NCBI GenBank assembly: GCA_022225965.2 | Contig: JAKJXP020000052.1 | Location: 1 to 64,000, forward strand | Length of the DNA: 64,000 bases | Direction of reading: 5' to 3' | From: Diatrype stigma | Lineage: Eukaryota > Ascomycota > Sordariomycetes > Xylariales > Diatrypaceae | In this document: positions 32,401-42,099 of the stretch, piece after piece | Layout: each line of letters opens with the position of its first letter | Numbering within the stretch: position 1 is the stretch's first letter | Made by a program: the position numbers and the translations under genes | The notes under the pieces: model-generated | Told to the model about the DNA's origin: nothing | Seen by the model: the letters and a program-made list of their open reading frames with translations, nothing else | Database searches by the model: none

Positions 32401-34011
32401 GATAAGAAGGACAAGAAAGCGTCAGCAGCAGCTGCTGCTGCTATGGCTAGCGGTGTCCCGCCGCCACTCCCACTCCCGCCAAAAGCACCATCGCCATCCA
32501 CCACACCCCACAAGACGCTGCGCCCTGTGGTCAGCTCGCCGACGCTGGGCGCGGCCGGCGCGCTGCTGCTGCTCGAGGCGGAGCGCAGAGAGGCCGGCAG
32601 CCCGGTTATATCCGAGGCCGGGCTCTCGTCTGTCTACGATAGCTACGGGTATGCGGCGGAGACGACAATGGCGAAGACGGCAGCAGCAACAGCGGCCAGT
32701 GGCTTGCCCGCTGACGATCTTGCTACTGCCACTGCAACTACAACTACAACTACCACCCAGGGCTTTTTGCCGCGTGGCAATGCCACCCGTAGTAGTGGTA
32801 TCAGTAGCGGTGGTAGCCTTTTGATTGCCTTGCCGTCGGGGTGGGAGTCGCGGACCGGATTCCACGCCGCTTCTTCGGATCATGACAGTGATGACGATGA
32901 AAACGACAACGACGGCGATGATGATGACAGTAACAGCGATGGCGCACAGTATTGCATCGATTCAAACAAACGTCCATCCGCTGTCGGTCATGGTTACTAC
33001 TCGCCACATTCCTCTCCTTTTCGGACTGCTGCTGCTACTGCTGCCGCTGAGGGGGTAGTATCTCGCGAGTCCGAGAGTCGGGACCGCAACCCGCGATCAC
33101 CGCAGGCCGTCGTCGGCAGTAGTGGCGGCGGAGGAAGAAGCGGCATTTTGCCGCCCCTGCCCCTGCCCCCGCTGACGCCGAGGAACAATAGGAAAAGGGC
33201 CAGCACCAGCGCCAGCGCCAACTCTAGAGCCAGCCTGCACGTGGCGAGCGCCATCGCCGAGCTGCGGCGCATGAACAGCCAGCTCAGCAACACTAGCGGA
33301 TGTAGTAGCTGCAGCAGTGTCGGCGGCGGTGGTAGTGGCGAGGCAAACGCCGGCGTCGAGCCCGGGAGCCCGACCCTGCCGGCGCTTCGGGGCGGCGGGT
33401 GCAGTCCCGGCAGCAGGAACCGGTATAGCGGGAGGAACTACCTGTCGCTGGGCGGGAGCCCGACGACGCCGACGACGAAGGCGTCGGGTGGAGATGGCCG
33501 TGGTAGCGCCGGGAGATCAGCTGGGGAAAACTCGCCTACCGTTGGGAAAGGCAGGAGAGGCGGCGGCGGTAAAGGTGGTGATATGGGCGGTAGTGGCGGG
33601 GTGCAACGGCGGAGCGCCCCGGCGGTCGGCGGAGGCAGGGCACGTCGGGGAACTATTACAGGGGGGCTTAATGGTAGTAAGAACAAGGATGGTAGTGGTG
33701 GTGGTGGTGGTATTCTGGGGATGGAGCGGGTGCGTGATAGCGCCGGGATTCTAGTAATGGGGGATGGGAATGCCGGTGGCCACGTCGGCGCCGGAGTCGG
33801 GGTAGATGGGGTGGCGAAGCAGAAGCAGGGGGAGCGGCAGCCGGAACAAATCGCTACGCGGGCTTCGCAGCTGGCGCGCGAGGAAAGGGGGTTGTTCCAC
33901 GGTCGAAGCAGCAGTGTTGAGAGCCTGGGCTTATACGACGAGCAGGGGTTTCTGAAAAACTCGCCGTTCAGGGGTGAGGCACTATCTCCCCTCCCCAGGG
34001 GCGGCCTATAA
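29464..34011 (+). CDS. Large low-complexity single-pass membrane protein, unknown function
   Basis: One exon encodes 1515 residues. I place the start at ATG 29464 (context AACAATGCC) because no in-frame ATG lies upstream. A short Thr/Ser-rich N-terminus precedes one strong membrane segment (about 41-66, IIGIAVTGAVVLFVCLALLL), then a basic stop-transfer patch and a run of nine alanines. The rest is a very long predicted-disordered tail rich in Ser, Pro, Gln, Ala and Gly, with simple repeats: Lys-Pro-Glu-Pro units near 30512-30555, polyGln, polyAla, an acidic Asp/Asn block near residue 1139, and Gly-rich blocks. The last 40 residues (GRSSSVESLGLYDEQGFL and following) look better conserved and could be a docking motif. 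The topology (short outside, long inside) is like fungal wall sensors, but there is no signal peptide or WSC domain, so that is only a guess. Confidence 0.75.
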   Translation: MPDLERLAAAARTTARSDTIRWRSTTSTDLTGTSAVRLSNAAIIGIAVTGAVVLFVCLALLLIRLAKWQDRRAMRAAAAAAAAAIVYPAASGISFTDRVEPAVSGPRRLRKKSFTSTSDYRRSVDCDDDRAEAGKIEWCRRTSTSTSMETGRSCKGGKGMGMGIKGKKTKKQREKEERKEKGVSDHLGALPLPPPVLPPVLSRPGSFTLSLFARERGEGAGDQSRDGDGDKEGGRVGEAKARWSAESQSPKKHNNSNSTGQKLLPQDRHAPSWIDEDALHGPQMVSSLSAAASSPKKKKKTGRNSSGSNSRFLQLGQSLSRKLSWRRDEVTEIIGGPSTVPDTELELQQGPEPKPEPKPEPKPEPRTPTKNVWSKRLAGGVKGSDLYDDATVSPSPPPQHQTGKKRHIVGGVSPQNKVPVQSYKNNNNNIRRDSHTGFVVGMPSASVHNPKHRNRSAADTNSTATGTAAALEATQQLAGGARIPVPSAPYCHQQQQQQVQMVSPQPQRPQPPIRATKSAADAELAGILRSTAERLQDRSPGGLKKSTSTNTNARRRQTVSSQGVGMGMGMDAGVCTVEMMPIVDRNGFLSTTTAAAATVHAKANMFDDNNKTSVEPSPTQGQRNAPAVKSCAELEGCNPNPVAAVASSSSFLSFPIPSTQPQPQPPGHRRQLSHASFASMISEPDSMMASSSRRASAHQQQAIPTALSSPSRRRERDPPALLHQQQQYFGGRPCSTASASSSCESSALSTLYSEDEVQVRDQYQHQHQQQSPSLIGELRFDAGTIATTPQAEVERWRPTPPTTEKQAYSSPYHSVFGTVPNNNYVADSSPREKQGNRSNARPAPAVENNGSGHSSSSSESPQTARRVATRGPMVMSHQDSIRFPFQGPHPQQNHSESSQAGREASDAFCPKSQPPQTSLQFTIHSYDDPFVVAAATPAPLKTPSRRGRLFPLLPAAAAAAAEISTNQVEPSDTSNTNNNDKKDKKASAAAAAAMASGVPPPLPLPPKAPSPSTTPHKTLRPVVSSPTLGAAGALLLLEAERREAGSPVISEAGLSSVYDSYGYAAETTMAKTAAATAASGLPADDLATATATTTTTTTQGFLPRGNATRSSGISSGGSLLIALPSGWESRTGFHAASSDHDSDDDENDNDGDDDDSNSDGAQYCIDSNKRPSAVGHGYYSPHSSPFRTAAATAAAEGVVSRESESRDRNPRSPQAVVGSSGGGGRSGILPPLPLPPLTPRNNRKRASTSASANSRASLHVASAIAELRRMNSQLSNTSGCSSCSSVGGGGSGEANAGVEPGSPTLPALRGGGCSPGSRNRYSGRNYLSLGGSPTTPTTKASGGDGRGSAGRSAGENSPTVGKGRRGGGGKGGDMGGSGGVQRRSAPAVGGGRARRGTITGGLNGSKNKDGSGGGGGILGMERVRDSAGILVMGDGNAGGHVGAGVGVDGVAKQKQGERQPEQIATRASQLAREERGLFHGRSSSVESLGLYDEQGFLKNSPFRGEALSPLPRGGL
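30512..30555 (+). repeat. 12-bp coding repeat (Lys-Pro-Glu-Pro units)
   Basis: A head-to-tail 12-bp unit (CCAAAGCCGGAG) occurs about 3.5 times within the large low-complexity membrane protein. It keeps the reading frame and encodes KPEP repeats. Confidence 0.8.
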
Positions 34012-34942
34012 TGTGTAATGTAATGCAGGTAGGGCAATGCAATGTACTGTAATGTAATGGGTGAAACCCGCATGTAGGTAGTACTGGGTTGATAGGTAGA
34101 GAGAGCATCTTGGATTCTTAGGGGGGACTTGGGGACTTTAGATCAGTATAATAACCAGTATAATACACGTGTAGTTGTAATTTAGCATAGGTAATCTTGG
34201 TTGAGTCTGCCCGGATTCTCGTCCGCATGAGAATTGGCACTTACCTTACTATATACAACTACGCATTTTGACCTACCCGTAGTAGACCATTAGGAACCCT
34301 TTAACACAACATGAAGCGCATTGAAAGTTGTAGGGGTCAATTCTCTGCTCCATGTTTTGGATGTTTTGAAGCTATACTCGTATAGTTGTTATGAATGACC
34401 ATACGTAAGTACTTATGCTGCTATGTAAGTATGGATTGGGCATTAATAGTTTAATAACTTGGACACGAAGGACAAGCATGTGAAAAGACGGTGACAATCA
34501 CTTGAGTACTCCAGGGCTGCTGGGCTGTAAGTTATAGGTATTGTACCTACATACCTACATACTACATACAGATCCCACTGTGGGCCTGGAGGTGCGGTGC
34601 GGAGAGTGGACGGTGCCACAGGTGCTCAGGCGCTGCAGAGGCGCACTAAATGCATTGAATGCACTAAATGCAGCCTAACTGCATGCCGTAGCGGTTCCAC
34701 ACATCCCAGACAGGCCCCCGTTTATACTCGCCGTCTTCTGTTGCCATTCACTCGTCCGCTCTCTCAATCTCCTGCAGCAAATGCACGAAATCCTCAGCAT
34801 ACCTGTGCCAATCCTGCTATCCAGGAGTTGATCGCCCGTCTGCCACGCGGCTTGATTCTTGGTATTCTTGGTATTCGTCAAAGAAATGGTTCAGAGCCGT
34901 CGTTGATCAATTATCCCCGCGCGCATCGGGCAGCTTGACGTC
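34012..34942. other. Intergenic
   Basis: This holds the 3' region of the low-complexity protein gene (ATGTAATGTAATG-type simple sequence near 34010-34060) and the promoter/leader of the phosphate exporter, which is pyrimidine-rich around 34735-34810. No gene is visible. Confidence 0.5.
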
Positions 34943-37900
34943 ATGAAGTTCGCCAAGGAGCTGGAGCGCGAATGTGTGCCAGGTGAGCGCCGAACAACCA
35001 ATCTCAGTTATATGGTTTCATATGATTAAGATCCAATGCTAACGCGAGACGCGACGAACCCAATCAAGAATGGAGGATCAAGTACCTGGATTACAAGGCC
35101 GGCAAGAAGTCTGTCAAGGCCGTGTCTACAGCCATCAGTCGAGCTCACATTTCTCCCCGTGGCGCTATAGCAAAGAGCGAGGCAACGCCACATACGCCTC
35201 GTACGCCGCGTCGACGAGATGTCGAAGAGGGGCTCGATGGGCCGGAGCCTCTCCCACGGGCGGCGACAAGGTTTCAGGGGACGCCACACTCCGGCCAAGT
35301 GGAGCACCACTCCTTGACCCGGTCCCCGGGCCACGGAGGCAACTATGGAAGCTTCAATCTGTCGCCCGGGTCGCACCCGATCCCCCCGTCCACAGCAGGC
35401 AGTCGGAATCCCTTTCAGCTCCCGGATCCGGCAATGCGGGTGCCCTCAAATACTAACGAGCATCCGCCAAGGAAAACTTCCAATGCCGGTGGAGAGTCGC
35501 TGAGTAGGGTAGCATTGCAACGTAGTGCGTCGATGGTAGCTACTGTTCCCACCATAGGGACACCAGCGACACCCGCCCAACCCGCTCAATCGAGCCCTTC
35601 GTCTTACCAGCCGTCGCCTGGTCGGCTGCGCCGTCTATTGTCTACAGGTCCGACCCTTACCAGGAAGGACAGTGCAAAAAACGACGTAGGCATGCAGGCC
35701 CTGGAGATTGTTCGGCAGCGTGAGAAGGAATTTTTCGATTTCCTCGACAGAGAGCTTGAGAAGGTGGAATCCTTCTACCAACAAAAAGAGGCACAAGCTG
35801 GTACTCGGTTAGCAGCTTTGCGGCAACAATTGCATGAAATGAAAAACCGGCGCACTGAAGAACTGGCTCAGACAAAACACCGCAAGGAGCAAGAACATGG
35901 CAATCCAAGTGAAAGTAGTGGTCAAACTTCTGGTCACGATTACCCTCATGGAATCCTCGGTCCCATCAAGTCCAAGCTCTTCAAACCTGGTCCCAACTCG
36001 AAAGCCCTCTCTGCAATGCCACTGACGCCAGTACTTGGAGCATTGGGTTACAATACAAGTAGAGACTATTCGAGGAGGACACCGAGTGATGATGTCCCTT
36101 ACAGATCAGCAAAGCGCAAGCTAAAGTTGGCCTTAGAGGAGTTCTACCGCGGCTTGGAGCTCTTAAAGGCGTATACAATGCTGAACCGTACTGCGTTTCG
36201 AAAGTTAAACAAAAAGTATGACAAAGCAATAAACGCTCGGCCTCCTTATCGCTATATGAATGAGAAGGTCAACAAAGCATGGTTTGTGAACAGCGACGTC
36301 GTGGACAACTACATCCGCGATGTCGAAGATCTGTACGCGCGGTACTTCGAAGGGAACAACCACAAGCTTGCCGCAGGCAAACTTCGGCGGTTGATTCGCA
36401 GACCAGGCGACGAGTCTGCTACTACATTCCATAGTGGCCTTCTGATCGGCGTAGGAGGCGTGTTCCTTGTACAGGGTCTGGTATTTGGGGCTGAGCTTCT
36501 ATTCGATGAAGACCCGGTCGTGCGAGAAGAAACCCTCTACCTCCTTCAGATATATGGAGGTTACTTCCTGTGCCTTCTACTCTTCTTTTACTTCTGCCTC
36601 GATTGCTCCGTGTGGACGTCTAATAAGATCAACTACCAATTCATTTTCGAATTTGATCCGCGGCACCAGCTGGATTGGCGGCAACTGTTCAGCTTCCCCA
36701 GCTTCTTCCTAATGCTATTTGGTCTCTTTTTCTGGTTGAACTTTACTCGATATGGATCACCCGAGATGTATCTGTATTACCCAGTCATCCTGATAGGTCT
36801 TTCGCTGGTGATCATCTTATTTCCCGCTCCCATACTATGGCACAAGAGCCGTAGGTGGCTCGCCTATTCACATGTAAGTCTCCAATCAAGAACGCGATTG
36901 ACCCAATACTAATACAAGACAGTGGCGTCTACTCCTTGCAGGACTATATCCTGTCGAATTTCGGGATTTCTTCCTTGGCGACATGTATTGTTCTCTAACA
37001 TATGCTACTTGTGTCCGTTTTGCCCCGCCCCCCCTCCCCCCCATCTTCCGAAAATACATATAGCTAATAGCAAACCAGAATGTTGAACTGTTCTTTTGCC
37101 TGTACGCCCATGACTGGAACGATCCTGTGCAGTGCAATTCGAACAATTCCCGTCTCCTGGGCTTCTTCTCTGCTCTGCCGCCCATCTGGCGTGCTCTGCA
37201 ATGCATTCGCCGTTACCATGACACTAAAAACGTCTTTCCACATTTGGTCAATTGTGGAAAGTACTTCATGACTATCATGGCAGCATTAACACTATCATTA
37301 TATCGTATCCAGGGGTCAAAGGCAAATTACGGGCTCTTTATAGCTTTCTCCACGATCAATAGCATTTACACCTGTAGGTTCCGCTGCTTCGCTATGTTGT
37401 GTTCTTTCAAAACGATATCTAACCGTGCGTGCGTCTAGCGATATGGGACCTGCTGATGGATTTCTCCCTACTCCAACCCGACGCCCGGCGCAAATATTTG
37501 CGCAACCTCCTGGGGCTCAAGAGGCAGTGGCCGTACTACACCATCATGGTGCTCGACCCGATTCTCCGCTTCGCGTGGATCTTCTACGCCATCTTCACGT
37601 ACGACAAGCAGCACAGCACGATCGTGTCCTTCCTCGTTGCGGTAGCCGAGGTCACGCGCCGTGGCATGTGGGCCCTCATCCGTGTCGAGAACGAGCACTG
37701 CTTCAATGTGGCCGCCTACAAGGCCAGCCGCGACTTGCCCCTGCCCTACCGCCTGCCCGACGCCGAATCTACCTCGCTGAGCGACGGGCAGACGAGCACC
37801 GAAGGGTCTGGAAGGATGAAGTCGCGCGAAGGAGAGGGCGACGACGACGATAACGCCGTCGCGAGCGCGGTCGACGCCAGCGCCGCGGGCACGTCGTCGC

Positions 37901-38289
37901 GCATGCGGGAGGAATCCGGCACCGCGGGTGCGGCGGCGGGAGGAGGAGGAACAGCAGCACAAGCTCAGCCGACGCCGATGCTGGAGGCAGGCATCAGCGG
38001 CCTGCGGCGCCGGCGCCTGTCCGAGCTGCCCGGGGCTAGGTCCATCCGCGGCATCATGGCCGAGGCGCACAGGCAGGACTTCGAGAAGAAGAGGCGCCCC
38101 ACGCTCGAGCGGGCGGCGGCGGAGGATGACGACGACGACGACGATGACGACGGAGACGACGACGGACGGGATATCGATGGGAGCGAGAGCGACGACGATG
38201 ACGACGACGACGAAGACGACGACACGGCTAGCGCTCGTGATGACAGGGTGCAGGCTAGGGGGACGGAGAGCTTGGTCAAGGGGGATTGA
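34943..38289 (+). CDS. SPX-EXS protein, SYG1/XPR1-type phosphate exporter
   Basis: Exons are 34943-34982, 35069-36873, 36923-37012, 37079-37373 and 37439-38289 (introns 86, 49, 66, 65 bp), giving 1026 residues. The first 40-bp exon starts MKFAKELERE and the next continues EWRIKYLDYKAGKK, the classic SPX start with the Tyr and Lys residues that bind inositol pyrophosphates. A 200-residue Ser/Pro insertion separates this from the later SPX helices, including a coiled stretch (about 210-270) and FRKLNKKYDKAI (about 390-403). The EXS domain with its membrane helices spans about 467-837 and contains WRLLLAGLYPVEFRDFFLGD, NSRLLGF, PPIWRALQCIRRYHD and HLVNCGKY. The cytosolic tail is disordered and ends in long Asp runs (about 970-1014). 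XPR1/SYG1 proteins export phosphate under inositol pyrophosphate control. The third intron uses a non-consensus GTCCGT donor. Confidence 0.95.
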
Positions 38290-39252
38290 TCGATGGGGGT
38301 AAGCGGTGAGGGGGGAGCGGAGCTGGGGCGCAATGGTTGGTGGTTTGTTTTTCAATAAAAAACACAGGGCAAGGCAAGGCAAGGCAAGGCAAAAGCATTA
38401 CAAAGCGGTAGCAAGGCCTCATGTTTGATGGGTACACTATGGTATTCTGTGCTTGTGCTACTACTGCCTCTCGTGGCTGTAAGCGAAAATAATACCTAAT
38501 ACAAAAAATACTTAGGGAGTGGTGCAACCTCCACGCGGTTAATTGGGTTTTGAGCGCTGTGCTAAATACCTATATGCAGTATTTTTTTGTGCCTGCAGGC
38601 GGGAGTTTCTGCCTCGTTCCAGTGTTATGCGTGTACTAGATAGTGTGTTGCGGAAGATCTCGTGCTTTTCTATTGCAATGCAGCTATCGCACTGCCGACT
38701 GCTCTAACAGCCATCGTACCCCCTTTACCATATCCTCAGGGACCGAGGTTCCCGCCATTGGTGATGAGCACAGAATTGTTACTCGGCGCGGTACTGCCCA
38801 CTCCAGCGCGTCCCAGCTGCTGTGGAGCCTGATCGGGAAGGGGTATTTGGGGGCGAGGGGAGGGGGGGTTAATGTGGTGAGGAGGAGGGTGGGGATGAGA
38901 AGCCGAAGCAAGTAAGCGTCATTCTGGAACCGTCATTGGCGGGAGATGCATGCATTGCCTTAACCTGGCGTGCACCGACATGATGTCTCTGGGTTGCAGA
39001 AGGCCAGGCCCAACCCCATAAAGCCTCTGGATATCTACCCTCTGATGTGGTGTTGACCTGTTGCCCCTGATCTCGATCATTATTAGCTCTGGGGGCCGAC
39101 ATTGCGTTGAACTAGACTTGATCATCAATATTTATACTTCGGTGTTCGCAAATTTGTTTGTGCTTATATGCTACATTGCGATATCTTATTATATACATGT
39201 TAACTGTCACAGCTAATCGAACTGAATCAGCATAGTCCCTGGTAGAAGACCG
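38290..39252. other. Intergenic between convergent genes
   Basis: It contains the AATAAA and the short GGCAA tandem repeat after the SPX-EXS gene, then unremarkable sequence. No gene is visible. Confidence 0.5.
38354..38359 (+). terminator. Candidate polyadenylation signal of the SPX-EXS gene
   Basis: AATAAA lies 65 bp past the stop codon and is followed by an AAGGC pentamer repeat at about 38370-38392. Fungal poly(A) signals are degenerate, so this is only suggestive. Confidence 0.35.
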
Positions 39253-40638
39253 TTATGCAGAAGTGATCACCTCCAAGGTGGAGGCATGTATACGGCGCTG
39301 TTTAGTGAAATGGCCTAAGCAAGTGCCAGTGAACTCGTCGACCAGAAACTCGCCCTCTCCGAGTTTCAGGTCAGCTTGCGCCGTGCCAAGCGTCAGGTTT
39401 GTCGCGATACCGAACTGTCCATACCCCCAAACCATATAGTCGACACCACGAGGCTCGACGGGGACGACGACGGGATAGTCTAGCATGCAAATGCTGTCAC
39501 CCATGTAGCCTGGAAATGTCGTGTAGAGTCCACAGGGCGTCTTCCTCGTTTCTATGGCGGCGAGGACAATCAGCAACACCATGGCGGTCATGACCAGCAC
39601 CGTGTAGCATTTGTACCAGAGGGAGGAGATGCAAGGGATGATGGTCGAATCCGCGCTGTTCCTGACAAAGTGATAGCCTAGGATGACGAGCGAAGCGGCC
39701 AGCAAGAAGTTGTAGAACACGCCGATGGCAAATGATGTCGTGGAGGTAAAAGGGGTCCCCATCGGGGACACGTTCATAGCGCCCTTGACCAGCAGCAGCA
39801 GGATCAACAGACAGAAGAGCGACCGTAGCGCCCTGCTACCCCAGAACGACGTAGGGCGGAACCGGCCATCCTCCTCGGCCGGCTGCTGGCCGTAGTAGTG
39901 GTCCTCGATCCCGACCGGCTCGATGAGGCTGTCTATCGAGTTCTTGCGGCAGCGGAGCGCGGCCTCGCCCGCGAACGCCTGGGGCGGGAGGTCGTCCGGG
40001 AGCGGGAGCGGGGCGAAGTCGAACTCGGCCGTCAGCCACAGGGCGGGCAGCAGGCGGGCCAGGCCGAAGATGGACAAGGGGAAGAAGACGGTCTCGAGCG
40101 AGACGCTGCGCATGGGCACGAACATGCAGGCGATGGCCTGGCACCCCTGCAGGGCCACCACGATCGTCTTGATCATCTCGACGGAGAACAGCTCGACGCG
40201 CGGGTGCGACGGCGCGCGCCGGCAGTGGGCGCGGCTGCGCGCGCCCATGGCCACCGACCCGTCCCAGCCGCGGCCCGCGGCCCAGAACAGGGCGTTGGCG
40301 GCCGCCATGTCGAGGGCGCTCCAGTCGCGCGCCCGCGCCCGCCGGTCCGCGATCGCCGCGTACCGCCACATGATCGACGTCGGGTTGTAGTGGCAGAGGG
40401 AGTCGTGCCAGCGCGGGCGGGCGTGGCGGGGGTGGCGAGGGTCGTGGTCGTGGTGGTGAGGAGGGCCCCCCTCCTCCTGCTCCAGACACGACGGGGACGG
40501 CGCCCCCGCCAGCAGATGCACGGCCAGCGGCGTCAGGCACACCGTGAACAGCGACGCCCAGTCCTGGAACGAGGTTGTGCCGCTCTGGGGCGTCAGGGGC
40601 CGGATCTCGGGCAGGGCGCTGCTGCTGCTGCCGGTCAT
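39253..40638 (-). CDS. Multipass membrane protein, unknown function
   Basis: Single-exon gene for 461 residues. I choose ATG at 40638 (MTGSSSSALPEIRPLT) because the frame upstream is simple sequence with little protein character. At least five hydrophobic segments can be seen: near residue 30-48, MIKTIVVALQGCQAIACMFV, TVFFPLSIFGLARLLPALWL, SLFCLLILLLLVKGAM, FAIGVFYNFLLAASLVILGY and CYTVLVMTAMVLLIVLAAIE. A His/Asp/Pro-rich loop follows the first. The last 80 residues after the final helix carry Cys and aromatic residues and may be extracytosolic. I do not recognise the family. Weakly conserved multipass proteins of this kind are common in Pezizomycotina. An 18-bp inverted repeat lies about 210-295 bp upstream of the start. 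Confidence 0.75.
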   Translation of the reverse strand: MTGSSSSALPEIRPLTPQSGTTSFQDWASLFTVCLTPLAVHLLAGAPSPSCLEQEEGGPPHHHDHDPRHPRHARPRWHDSLCHYNPTSIMWRYAAIADRRARARDWSALDMAAANALFWAAGRGWDGSVAMGARSRAHCRRAPSHPRVELFSVEMIKTIVVALQGCQAIACMFVPMRSVSLETVFFPLSIFGLARLLPALWLTAEFDFAPLPLPDDLPPQAFAGEAALRCRKNSIDSLIEPVGIEDHYYGQQPAEEDGRFRPTSFWGSRALRSLFCLLILLLLVKGAMNVSPMGTPFTSTTSFAIGVFYNFLLAASLVILGYHFVRNSADSTIIPCISSLWYKCYTVLVMTAMVLLIVLAAIETRKTPCGLYTTFPGYMGDSICMLDYPVVVPVEPRGVDYMVWGYGQFGIATNLTLGTAQADLKLGEGEFLVDEFTGTCLGHFTKQRRIHASTLEVITSA

Positions 40639-41631
40639 CGTGGCGCTGCTCGTCTTGGCTTCCCAACTAGGTAGGCAGGTTAGGTTAGGTAAGTAAGTAT
40701 GTAAGCTGGTAGGTAGGTAGGTAGGTATTCGACGCGACTGTTCCTTGGCGAGATCGTGTTTGTTCACACTCCAATGGCTTTTCCTTCTTCTTTTCCCCCT
40801 TCCTTTCTTTTCCTTCGAACAATCGACTGCAGAAACCAAAACAAGGGAGCCAGCCAGAATCCGAAAAGAAGAAAACATACATAAATCACGCTTGGGCCAC
40901 TAAGGTTCGCATGTTTTTTCGGATTCTGGCTGGGCTGGGAGCGTATGTATGTACATACATGCATCCATCGTGGAGTCTCGATTGCGCGAAGGATTCCCTC
41001 AGTTGCCCTAATTCAGTTAGAATCCTCAGTTTATCATCTCCCGGTTAGACTAGGTTGTTAGGTTGTTATGCGATGCACCATGTTCAATACGTTATTGGCG
41101 CACGCAGTCGAGAGTCGCTAGGTAGGTATTCTGCCGACATTAATTCTGTACCGCTTCCTTCCTTTGGCTATAAATAGTACCTATATAATATAATTGCCTA
41201 GTAACAAGAACCAGGTATGAACAACTTCCAGGGTCGAAGACGAGGACCCGAAGGCCTTCTGATCAACACGTTCGACTTCGTCGTAACTACCTAGAATGGG
41301 CCGGCACCCTTTCACAATGCTGTGCATATCACCTCACCCCATCGGATGTTCCTATCACGTATGCTTAAATCATTATTGCCGGGTGATCGTTTTTCGTATA
41401 TATCAAAACTATTCCAAAAAATGTACTTTACCAACCCGTAGGGTTTTGAATACGAACCTATTTGGTGTGCTGACCACGCTGTATCACATACGGATGTACA
41501 ATGCGTTGAAATCATCACTTACCTACTTCACTTACCTTATGAACAAGCAAAGCTCGTCATTCAACGACATCTCGGGCATGTCATTGCCGACTATGCCGCT
41601 CCGGACCTTGCGCCCTTCGAGGAGCCCACCC
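40639..41631. other. Intergenic
   Basis: Promoter side of the membrane protein gene: a GGTA/GTAA simple-sequence stretch near 40670-40730, a CT-rich stretch near 40780-40820 and the inverted repeat at 40850-40933. The remainder shows no gene. Confidence 0.5.
40850..40933. repeat. 18-bp perfect inverted repeat with 48-nt loop
   Basis: CCAGCCAGAATCCGAAAA at 40850-40867 is reverse-complemented exactly at 40916-40933. It lies in the probable promoter/leader of the divergent membrane protein gene. It could be a small transposon relic or a regulatory hairpin. Confidence 0.6.
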
Positions 41632-42099
41632 TTAGCCGGAGCGTGATCCCTCGGCGGAGGTTGTTCGTCCTCCCCCACTGCCCGCCGCGAAGGTTCCTCC
41701 ACGCACGATCGGCCACGCGGGGCCGATGCGAACGACCGCCGGGTCGGTGGCCACGGATGTTCCCGGGTGCTCGGCGATGTTCTGGACGAGGGTCAGCAGC
41801 CGCTGAGATGCATCGTCGAGAGTCGACCCGGCCGGCCGCCCACATTCAAGGATGGCAGGGTCGGCGGCCATGACCTCGGCGACCCGGTCGCGGCTGGTGC
41901 CCTGGATCAATGCCAACAGGCGCTGAGAGTCCGCGGCGAGCGACTCGGCGCTCGCTACCGTCGGCTGCTGCTGCTGGGGCTGCTGCTGGGGCTGGGGCTC
42001 GCTGCCATGGCCTGGAAGCTGCGCCGCGAGTCTTCGGAGGTAAGGGCACTGCGCGCATACACACTGCTCAGAGGGGTTAGGAGTCATGCTGGAAGCCAT
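41632..42099 (-). CDS. Small ORF, possible gene of unknown function
   Basis: A single open frame of 155 residues starts at an ATG in good context (CACCATCATGGCT). It has a CxxC motif near the N-terminus (CVCAQCPY), a polyGln/Pro stretch, then two related blocks (SQRLLALIQG and SQRLLTLVQN, about 60 residues apart) that suggest an internal duplication of a helical unit. No known family is recognised. The sequence is GC-rich compared with its flanks, which favours coding, but overlapping plus-strand frames are also open, so chance cannot be excluded. Confidence 0.4.
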   Translation of the reverse strand: MASSMTPNPSEQCVCAQCPYLRRLAAQLPGHGSEPQPQQQPQQQQPTVASAESLAADSQRLLALIQGTSRDRVAEVMAADPAILECGRPAGSTLDDASQRLLTLVQNIAEHPGTSVATDPAVVRIGPAWPIVRGGTFAAGSGGGRTTSAEGSRSG

